Positions 51,120 to 58,192 of a DNA stretch of 64,000 nt are shown piece by piece. The translations under genes and the position numbers were made by a program. The stretch's first letter is position 1, and each line of letters starts with the position of its first letter. Source of the stretch: Cypionkella sp. (GTDB lineage Bacteria > Pseudomonadota > Alphaproteobacteria > Rhodobacterales > Rhodobacteraceae); assembly GCA_023255415.1 (NCBI GenBank), contig JALRIN010000009.1, positions 1 through 64,000 of the forward strand, given 5' to 3'. Below the pieces are notes generated by a model. That model ran no database searches. It had not been told where the DNA came from and saw only the letters and a list, made by a program, of their open reading frames with translations.

Positions 51120-52580
51120 ATGTCGATCCCTGCCGAAGCCTTTGTCCTGCCTGCTGCCGCACGCGGCACGCTGCAACAACGCATCCGCCAGATGGTGACT
51201 GAAAGCGTGCTGTCTGGGCGGTTTCGCGCGGGGCAAAAGATGCCATCGTCGCGCGGCTTGGCCGAGCATCTGGGCATCAGCCGCATCACCGTGACGCTGG
51301 CCTATGCCGAATTGGTCAGCGCTGATTATCTGTCAGCCAAGGGGCGCTCGGGCTATTTCATCTCGGAAAACGCGCCGCGCGCGCCGGAATTGCCTGCCCG
51401 CGCCCCGCGCGCCGAGGGGGCCGATTTTGCGCGGCTGACGGGGGGGCGCTATTCGGGTTTTGAAACCGTAAAACGGCCATTGGATTGGGACAATTACGAC
51501 TTTCCCTTTATCTATGGTCAGGCGGACCCAAGCCTGTTTGATCACCAAAACTGGCGGCTTTGCGCGCTGCGCGCCTTGGGGCGGAAGGATTTTGCCGCGC
51601 TGACCAGCGATATGTATGACCGCGATGATCCTTTGCTGATCGAACATCTGTTGCGCTCGATCCTGCCACGGCGCGGGATTGCGGCGCGCGAGGATGAGGT
51701 TTTGCTGACCATGGGGGCGCAGAACGGGCTTTGGATCACCGCGACCGCGCTTTTGGGGCAGGGGCGGCGGGCTGTGGTGGAAAATCCCGGCTATTCGGGT
51801 CTGCGCGGGATTTTGGCGCCTTCGGGGGCAGAGGTGATCTCGGTCGATGTCGATGCCGATGGGCTGCCGCCCGATGCGGTGCCCAAGGGCGTCGATGTGG
51901 TCTTTACCACCGCCAGCCACCAATGCCCGACCAATGCCACCATGCCGCTGGAGCGGCGCCTGGCACTGCTGGAGGCGGCTGGGCGCGAGGGCTTTGTGAT
52001 TGTCGAGGATGACTATGAATTCGAGATGTCGTTTCTAAAGCCGGTTTCGCCAGCGCTGAAGTCTTTGGACAGCGAGGGGCGGGTGGTCTATGCGGGGTCG
52101 TTTTCGAAAAGCGTGTTCCCGGGGATGCGGCTTGGCTATCTGGTGGGGCCTGCAAGCTTTATCCGCGAGGCGCGTGCCTTGCGGCTGATGATGCTGCGCC
52201 ACCCGCCCGGGCATATTCAGCGCACGGTGGCCTATTTTCTAAGCCTTGGCCATTATGATGCGCTGATCAACCGCATGCGCAACGCCTACCGGCGGCGCAG
52301 GCAGGTGATGGAAGAGGCGATCCGCGAGACGGGGCTGGTGGTGGCAGGGCAGGGCGGCTTTGGCGGCTCGAGTTTCTGGATGCGCGCGCCTGCGGGGGTG
52401 GATACCGAGGCTCTGGCCGAAGCACTGCGCGGCGAGGGTGTGCTGATCGAGCCGGGGCGGGTGTTTTTCAACCCGCAGCAGGCACCGAAGAATTTCTATC
52501 GGCTGGGCTATTCCTCGATCTCGCCTGTGAAGATCCCCGAGGGTATTGCCAAGATCGCAGCGGCCATTCGGCGGGCCTGA
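51120..52580 (+). CDS. tauR: MocR-type transcriptional regulator TauR
   Basis: 486 aa. GntR winged helix at residues ~15-80 (LQQRIRQMVTESVLSGRFRAGQKMPSSRGLAEHLGISRITVTLAYAEL, recognition part SRITVTLAYAEL) is followed by an aminotransferase-I fold. PLP Lys is Lys330 in GSFSKSVFPGMRLGY. Such proteins use PLP and an amino ligand as effector. Placed between tpa and xsc, it is the probable taurine-responsive activator of both. Confidence 0.92.
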   Translation: MSIPAEAFVLPAAARGTLQQRIRQMVTESVLSGRFRAGQKMPSSRGLAEHLGISRITVTLAYAELVSADYLSAKGRSGYFISENAPRAPELPARAPRAEGADFARLTGGRYSGFETVKRPLDWDNYDFPFIYGQADPSLFDHQNWRLCALRALGRKDFAALTSDMYDRDDPLLIEHLLRSILPRRGIAAREDEVLLTMGAQNGLWITATALLGQGRRAVVENPGYSGLRGILAPSGAEVISVDVDADGLPPDAVPKGVDVVFTTASHQCPTNATMPLERRLALLEAAGREGFVIVEDDYEFEMSFLKPVSPALKSLDSEGRVVYAGSFSKSVFPGMRLGYLVGPASFIREARALRLMMLRHPPGHIQRTVAYFLSLGHYDALINRMRNAYRRRRQVMEEAIRETGLVVAGQGGFGGSSFWMRAPAGVDTEALAEALRGEGVLIEPGRVFFNPQQAPKNFYRLGYSSISPVKIPEGIAKIAAAIRRA

Positions 52581-52598
52581 GCGCGCAAACTGTAGGCC

Positions 52599-52645
52599 AG
52601 CGGGGCGCTGCCCCGCACCCCGGGATATTTAGGCCAAGATGAAAG
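52599..52645. repeat. Rhodobacteraceae-type intergenic repeat with small hairpin
   Basis: CGGGGC-GCT-GCCCCG forms a hairpin and is followed by CACCCCGGGATATTTAGGCC and AAGATGAAAG. I recognise similar gene-end sequences from Rhodobacter and Paracoccus genomes, where they recur often. Function unclear; may act as a terminator or protein-binding repeat. Confidence 0.5.
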
Positions 52646-52651
52646 CCGGTT

Positions 52652-52684
52652 CTGGCGCTATCGGGGTTTTATGTCTGGCCCTAA
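52652..52684 (+). promoter_or_regulatory. Paired TauR-like boxes upstream of xsc
   Basis: CTGGCGCTAT at 52652-52661 and CTGGCCCTAA at 52675-52684 are direct repeats starting exactly 23 bp apart, the same pitch as before tpa. They lie 60-95 bp before xsc. The pairing suggests shared TauR control. Confidence 0.5.
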
Positions 52685-52744
52685 GGCGGTTTTCGGTGGC
52701 GGCATAACATCGGGTCAAGGCGCGATGCCAGAGGAGAGATTGCA

Positions 52745-54517
52745 ATGCGGATGACCACGGAAGAAGCTTTTATCAAAGTGCTGCAGATGCACGGGATTGA
52801 ACATGCCTTTGGCATTATTGGCTCGGCCTTTATGCCAATCTCGGATCTGTTTCCGCGTGCGGGGATCACCTTTTGGGATTGCGCGCATGAGGGCTCGGGC
52901 GGGATGATGGCGGATGGCTATACGCGTGCGTCTGGCAAGATGTCGATGATGATCGCGCAAAACGGGCCGGGGATTACCAATTTTGTCACCGCAGTGAAGA
53001 CGGCCTATTGGAACCATACGCCTTTGTTGTTGGTAACGCCACAGGCGGCGAATAAGACCATTGGCATGGGCGGCTTTCAAGAGGTCGAGCAGATGGCGCT
53101 GTTCAAGGATATGGTGGCCTATCAAGAAGAGGTGCGCGATCCGAGCCGGGTGGCCGAGGTGTTGAACCGCTGCATCCTGAACGCCAAGCGGATGTCGGCA
53201 CCGGTGCAGATCAACATGCCGCGCGATTATTGGACGCATGTGATCGACATTGATCTGCCGGCGATGGTGGAGTTCGAGCGCCCTGCGGGAGGCGCGGCGG
53301 CGATTGCGGCGGCGGCGGAGCTGTTGTCAAACGCCAAGTTTCCGGTGATCTTGAACGGTGCGGGCGTGGTTTTGGGGGGGGCTATTGCTGCCAGCATGGC
53401 GCTGGCCGAGCGGTTGGAAGCGCCGGTTTGTGTGGGATATCAGCACAATGACGCCTTTCCGGGCAGTCATCCGCTGTTTGCGGGGCCTTTGGGCTATAAT
53501 GGCAGCAAGGCGGCGATGGAGCTGATTGCCCAGGCTGATGTGGTTTTATGTCTGGGCACGCGGTTGAATCCGTTTTCGACCCTGCCGGGCTATGGTTTGG
53601 ATTACTGGCCGAAGACCGCCAAGATCATTCAGGTTGATATCAACCCAGACCGGATTGGCCTGACCAAGAAGGTCTCGGTTGGCATTGTGGGCGATGCGCG
53701 CAAGGTGGCTGAAGCCCTTCTGGCCAATCTTTCGGCGCAGGCGGGCGAGGCTGGGCGCGAAGTGCGCAAGGCCAATATCGCGCAGACCAAATCGGCTTGG
53801 GCGCAGGCTTTGTCGAGCATGGACCACGAAGAAGATGACGAAGGCACCACTTGGAACCAGCGCGCGCGGGCTGATAAGCCCGAGTGGATGAGCCCGCGGA
53901 TGGCGTGGCGCGCCATTCAAGCCGCGCTGCCGAAAGAGGCGATTATCTCGAGCGATATTGGCAACAACTGTGCAATCGGCAATGCCTATCCGACCTTTGA
54001 GGCGGGGCGGAAGTATCTGGCGCCGGGGCTGTTTGGGCCTTGTGGCTACGGCTTGCCTGCGGTGGTGGGCGCCAAGATCGGCTGCCCTGACGTGCCGGTG
54101 GTGGGGTTTTCGGGTGATGGCGCTTTTGGCATCGCGGTGACAGAACTGACAGCCATTGGGCGCGGCGAATGGCCTGCGATCACGCAAGTGGTGTTTCGCA
54201 ACTATCAATGGGGGGCCGAGAAGCGCAATTCGACCCTGTGGTATGAGGACAATTTTGTCGGCACAGAATTGGATCAGCAGGTGTCTTATGCGGGCATTGC
54301 CAAGGCTTGCGGTTTACAAGGCGTGGTGGCGCGCACGATGCAAGAGCTGACCGACGCGCTGCGTCAGGCGATTGTTGACCAGAAGGCGGGCAAGACCACG
54401 TTGATTGAAGCGATGATCAACCAAGAGCTGGGCGAGCCTTTCCGCCGCGATGCAATGAAGAAACCTGTCGCGGTGGCGGGGATCTCGGCGGCGGATATGG
54501 TTCCGCAGCGGGTATGA
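52745..54517 (+). CDS. xsc: Sulfoacetaldehyde acetyltransferase
   Basis: 590 aa ThDP enzyme. N-terminal MTTEEAFIKVLQMHGIEHAFGIIGSAFMPISDLFP and CAHEGSGGMMADGYTRASGK are characteristic of Xsc. The ThDP/Mg motif is GDGAFGIAVTELTAIGR and the sequence ends in a QWGAEKRNSTLWYEDNFVGTEL region typical of Xsc. It splits sulfoacetaldehyde with phosphate into acetyl phosphate and sulfite. Co-directional with tauE and ackA, overlapping the former by four bases. Confidence 0.96.
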   Translation: MRMTTEEAFIKVLQMHGIEHAFGIIGSAFMPISDLFPRAGITFWDCAHEGSGGMMADGYTRASGKMSMMIAQNGPGITNFVTAVKTAYWNHTPLLLVTPQAANKTIGMGGFQEVEQMALFKDMVAYQEEVRDPSRVAEVLNRCILNAKRMSAPVQINMPRDYWTHVIDIDLPAMVEFERPAGGAAAIAAAAELLSNAKFPVILNGAGVVLGGAIAASMALAERLEAPVCVGYQHNDAFPGSHPLFAGPLGYNGSKAAMELIAQADVVLCLGTRLNPFSTLPGYGLDYWPKTAKIIQVDINPDRIGLTKKVSVGIVGDARKVAEALLANLSAQAGEAGREVRKANIAQTKSAWAQALSSMDHEEDDEGTTWNQRARADKPEWMSPRMAWRAIQAALPKEAIISSDIGNNCAIGNAYPTFEAGRKYLAPGLFGPCGYGLPAVVGAKIGCPDVPVVGFSGDGAFGIAVTELTAIGRGEWPAITQVVFRNYQWGAEKRNSTLWYEDNFVGTELDQQVSYAGIAKACGLQGVVARTMQELTDALRQAIVDQKAGKTTLIEAMINQELGEPFRRDAMKKPVAVAGISAADMVPQRV

Positions 54518-55260
54518 GCCTGCCCTTTGATCTGAGCTTTGCGGCGGCGGCCTATATGGCCGTCGTCGTTGTGGTTTCAGCCTTTGTGCGCGGCTATTCT
54601 GGCTTTGGCTTTTCGGCTATGGTGATCACGGCTTCGGGCTTGGTGACAAGCCCGCTGCATTTTGTGGCGGTTGTGGTGCTATGTGAGATGGTGATGACGG
54701 CGCAGGCTTGGCGCGGCATTGGCGGCGATGTCGATTGGCGGCGGGTCAAGTTTCTGCTGGCGGGGGCGGCGCTGGGCATGCCCTTGGGGCTCTGGGCGCT
54801 GACCTCGGTGCCGTTGCCGGTCGCGCGCGGGGTGATCTCGGGCTATGTGCTTGTGATGTGTGCAATTTTGCTGGCGGGCTGGCGGTTTCGTTCCGAGGTG
54901 ACGGGGGCGGGCAATCTGGCCGCCGGTGTGATCTCGGGGCTGGCCAATGCGCCGGGGATGGGGGGCTTGCCGGTGGCTGCGTTTTTTGCCGCCCAACCGA
55001 TGCCGGTGGCGGTGTTTCGCGCCAGTTTGGTGGCCTATTTCCCACTGCTCGACCTTTATGGCGCGCCTTTATATTTCCTGAGCGGTCTGGTCAGTTGGGA
55101 TACGCTTTGGGCCAGTGTGCTGACCCTGCCGATGGTGATTTTCGGCAATTGGTTGGGCGGGCGACATTTCTTTCAAACAGATCCGCAAGAGTTCCGCCGC
55201 TTTGCCATTTTGCTGCTGGGCGCGCTGGCTTTGGCGGGGCTGATCAAGGCGGTGATCTAG
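54514..55260 (+). CDS. tauE: TauE/SafE-type (TSUP) sulfite exporter
   Basis: 248 aa with about seven to eight membrane helices. TSUP features: AFVRGYSGFGFSAMVITASGLVTSP near the N-terminus and GVISGLANAPGMGGLPVAAFFAAQPMP. Its start overlaps the xsc stop (ATGA), placing it to remove sulfite made by Xsc. It probably protects against sulfite build-up alongside SoeABC. Confidence 0.88.
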   Translation: MSLPFDLSFAAAAYMAVVVVVSAFVRGYSGFGFSAMVITASGLVTSPLHFVAVVVLCEMVMTAQAWRGIGGDVDWRRVKFLLAGAALGMPLGLWALTSVPLPVARGVISGYVLVMCAILLAGWRFRSEVTGAGNLAAGVISGLANAPGMGGLPVAAFFAAQPMPVAVFRASLVAYFPLLDLYGAPLYFLSGLVSWDTLWASVLTLPMVIFGNWLGGRHFFQTDPQEFRRFAILLLGALALAGLIKAVI

Positions 55261-56274
55261 ATGCTTTTGGTGGTCAATGCGGGCTCGTCTTCGGTGAAGG
55301 TATCGCTGTTTGAGGGCGATATCGAGCGGCGGCGCGGGCTTGCCTCCGAGATTGGGGCGCAGGGGCACGAGGCGGCGTTGGCGGGGTTTTTGGCCGATGG
55401 CTTTGGCGCAGGGCTGAAGGCTGCGGCGCACCGCGTGGTGCATGGCGGGGCTGAGCTGACCGCGCCCTGTCGCCTGACGGCTGCAACGATCGCCGCGATC
55501 GAGGCCTGCGTGCCGCTGGCGCCTTTGCACAATCCGGCGAATTTGGTCGGCATCCGTGCGATGGCAAAGCTGCTGCCTGATCTGGCACAATATGCCAGCT
55601 TTGACACCGGATTTCACGCCAGCAACCCCGAGGTGGCGCTGGCCTACGCCCTGCCTGCAGCCGAGCGCGCGCGCGGCATCAGGCGCTATGGTTTTCACGG
55701 CATTAGCTATGCCGGGCTGGTACGGCATCTGCGTGCGACTGTGCCCGAGGGCCTGCCAAAGCGGTTGCTTGGGCTGCATTTGGGCAATGGAGCCTCGCTT
55801 TGCGCAATGGTGGATGGGGTCTCGGTGGCCACCACCATGGGCTATTCGCCGCTGGATGGGCTTACGATGGGCACACGCTCGGGCAGCATTGACGGCAATG
55901 CGGTTTTGCGGCTGGCCGAGCTGCACGGCATTGATGGCGCCACCCGGATTTTGAACCGCGAAAGTGGTTTGCTGGGGCTTGGCGGTAGCAGTGATATGCG
56001 CGCCTTGCAAACCGCAGCCACGCCCGAGGCCCGCTTTGCCCGCGCGCATTTCGCCTATTGGGTGCAGCGCCATGCCGGCAGCATGATGGCCGCGATGGGC
56101 GGCTTGGATGCCATCGCCTTTACCGGTGGCATTGGCGAGAATGATGCCGAGATGCGCGCCCAGATCCTGCAGGGGCTGGCTTGGGCAGGGCAGGTGCCGA
56201 CCTATGTGGTGGCCGCCGCGGAAGAGCGCAGCATTGCCATCGAGGCGCAGGCTTTGATGGCGCGGGGGCTTTAG
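55261..56274 (+). CDS. ackA: Acetate kinase (short form)
   Basis: 337 aa. VNAGSSSVK, AAHRVVHGG, SFDTGFH, YGFHGISY, GNGASLCAM, TMGYSPLDGLTMGTRSG and FTGGIGEND cover the conserved acetate kinase motifs. The C-terminal AAEERSIAIEA fits the region with the last catalytic Glu. The protein is about 60 aa shorter than usual (~400 aa), mainly in the N-terminal lid, but no active-site motif is missing. It can turn Xsc-made acetyl phosphate into acetate with ATP gain. No pta is in the window. Starts immediately after the tauE stop. Confidence 0.9.
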   Translation: MLLVVNAGSSSVKVSLFEGDIERRRGLASEIGAQGHEAALAGFLADGFGAGLKAAAHRVVHGGAELTAPCRLTAATIAAIEACVPLAPLHNPANLVGIRAMAKLLPDLAQYASFDTGFHASNPEVALAYALPAAERARGIRRYGFHGISYAGLVRHLRATVPEGLPKRLLGLHLGNGASLCAMVDGVSVATTMGYSPLDGLTMGTRSGSIDGNAVLRLAELHGIDGATRILNRESGLLGLGGSSDMRALQTAATPEARFARAHFAYWVQRHAGSMMAAMGGLDAIAFTGGIGENDAEMRAQILQGLAWAGQVPTYVVAAAEERSIAIEAQALMARGL

Positions 56275-56350
56275 GTCTTGTTCGCACGGTCACATGGGCT
56301 AGGGTTCGCGCAGGGGGATGCTATGCGCACTGAAATCACCGGGCTTTGTT

Positions 56351-57052
56351 ATGGCTGAGTGGCTGTCGCCAGAGGGTTGGCAAGCCGTGTGCCTGTCGCT
56401 TTGGGTGGCGTTTTGGGCGATGCTGTGCAGCCTGCCTTTGGCGGTGGCGGTGGCATGGCTGCTGGCGCGGCGCGATTTTTGGGGCAAACAGCTGCTGAAC
56501 GGTCTGGTGCATCTGCCGCTGATTTTGCCGCCGGTGGTGACGGGCTATGTGCTGCTGCTGGGCTTTGGCCGACGCGGGATCTTTGGCCCCGCTTTGGCCG
56601 ACATCGGCATTGTGTTTTCCTTTCGCTGGACGGGGGCTGCGCTGGCGGCGGCGGTGATGGGATTTCCCTTGATGGTGCGCGCGATCCGCCTGTCGATCGA
56701 GGCGGTCGATCTGCGGCTTGAAGCTGCGGCGCGCACCTTGGGGGCTTCGGGGATTTGGGTCTTTGTAACGGTGACACTGCCCTTGGCGCTGCCTGGGGTG
56801 CTGGCGGGGGCGATCTTGGGTTTTGCCAAGGCGCTGGGCGAATTTGGTGCAACGATCACCTTTGTTTCGGCGATACCGGGCGAGACGCAGACCCTGCCCT
56901 CGGCGATCTATGCAGCCCTGCAGGTGCCCGGCCAAGACGCGGTGGCCGCACGCATGGTTGCGGTTTCGGTGGTGCTGGCGATGGGGGCGCTGATCGCCTC
57001 TGAACTTTTGGCGCGCAGCCTGTCGCGGCGGATCGGGGCCAGCCATGCTTGA
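56351..57052 (+). CDS. modB: Molybdate ABC transporter permease ModB
   Basis: 233 aa, about five membrane helices. Segments LPLAVAVAWLLARRDFWGKQLLNGLVHLPLILPPVVTGYVLLL, AARTLGASGIWVFVTVTLPLALPG and LGEFGATITFVSAIPGETQTLP are clear ModB signatures. The start at 56351 has a poor ribosome site; an ATG at 56318 in frame is possible. No modA binding protein is adjacent, but molybdate uptake fits the molybdoenzyme genes that follow. Confidence 0.92.
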   Translation: MAEWLSPEGWQAVCLSLWVAFWAMLCSLPLAVAVAWLLARRDFWGKQLLNGLVHLPLILPPVVTGYVLLLGFGRRGIFGPALADIGIVFSFRWTGAALAAAVMGFPLMVRAIRLSIEAVDLRLEAAARTLGASGIWVFVTVTLPLALPGVLAGAILGFAKALGEFGATITFVSAIPGETQTLPSAIYAALQVPGQDAVAARMVAVSVVLAMGALIASELLARSLSRRIGASHA

Positions 57053-58103
57053 TGTCAGCCTGAAGCACCGCTTTGCCGGATTTGATCTGGATGTCGCCTT
57101 TGCCGCCCCCAAAGGGTTGACGGCGATCTTTGGCAGATCGGGTGCCGGAAAGACAAGCATTATCAACGCAGTGGCGGGGCTTTTGCAGACCGATTATGCG
57201 CAAGTGACTTTGGACGGGGTCGAGATTTCGACCTTGCCAACCCATCTGCGCAACGTCGGCTATGTCTTTCAAGAAGCACGACTTTTCCCGCATATGACTG
57301 TTCAGCGTAACCTGAAATACGGCAGCTGGTTTCGCCCCAAGGCGGGGCGCGATTTTGACCGTGTGGTCGCCCTTTTGGGCTTAGAACCGCTGCTGGCGCG
57401 CGCGCCTTTGCATCTGTCTGGCGGCGAAAAACAACGCGTGGCGATTGGGCGCGCGCTGCTGAGCAATCCGCAGATCTTGTTGATGGACGAACCGTTGTCG
57501 GCGCTGGATTCCCCGCGCAAGGCCGAGATCCTGCCCTATCTGGAACGCCTGCGTGACGAGGCGGGGCTGCCAATCCTTTACGTCAGCCACGCGCTGGCCG
57601 AGGTGGCGCGGCTGGCCACCACGATGCTGGTGGTCGAGGCAGGCCGTCTGCGCCGCATTGGCCCCACCGCCGAGGTGCTGTCGGACCCGTCCTTGGCCAA
57701 TGTCTTGGGGCTGCGCGCGGCCGGATCGCTGATCACGGCGCGACTTGTGGCGCAAGAAGACGACGGGCTGTCGCGGCTGGAAACTGCGGCGGGGCCGGTG
57801 TTCTTGCCAAGGGTTGCGGCCAGCCTTGGCGCGCTGTTGCGGCTGCGGATTCCGGCGCAGGATGTGATGATTGCGCGGCAGGCCCCGCAAGATATTTCGG
57901 CGCTGAACGTGCTGCCGGTGCGGATCGAGGCGCTGCGGCTGGGCGAGGGGCCGGGGGCGATTTTGACGCTTGCTTTGGGCGAAGAACGCCTGCTTGCGCG
58001 CATCACCCAACGCTCGGTGGCAGCGCTTGGGCTGGCGGTGGGGCAAGAGGTGTTTGCAGTGCTGAAATCGGTGGCGCTGGCACAGGGCGATATCGGCGGT
58101 TGA
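57045..58103 (+). CDS. modC: Molybdate ABC transporter ATPase ModC
   Basis: 352 aa. FGRSGAGKTSIINAVAGLL (Walker A), LHLSGGEKQRVAIGRALL (signature), ILLMDEPLSALD (Walker B) and ILYVSHALAEVARL (switch). A C-terminal Mop/TOBE molybdate-binding domain is present (LRLRIPAQDVMIARQAPQDISALNVLPVRI). Overlaps modB by eight bases. Likely ensures cofactor supply for SoeA. Confidence 0.93.
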   Translation: MLDVSLKHRFAGFDLDVAFAAPKGLTAIFGRSGAGKTSIINAVAGLLQTDYAQVTLDGVEISTLPTHLRNVGYVFQEARLFPHMTVQRNLKYGSWFRPKAGRDFDRVVALLGLEPLLARAPLHLSGGEKQRVAIGRALLSNPQILLMDEPLSALDSPRKAEILPYLERLRDEAGLPILYVSHALAEVARLATTMLVVEAGRLRRIGPTAEVLSDPSLANVLGLRAAGSLITARLVAQEDDGLSRLETAAGPVFLPRVAASLGALLRLRIPAQDVMIARQAPQDISALNVLPVRIEALRLGEGPGAILTLALGEERLLARITQRSVAALGLAVGQEVFAVLKSVALAQGDIGG

Positions 58104-58192
58104 CCGCAAAAAGCGTCGCATCAAGGCAAGTTTTTGCCGCCATGGGACGACAGAATAAGTGAAGGCCGCAGTGCGCGCGCAGGAGGGACGAC

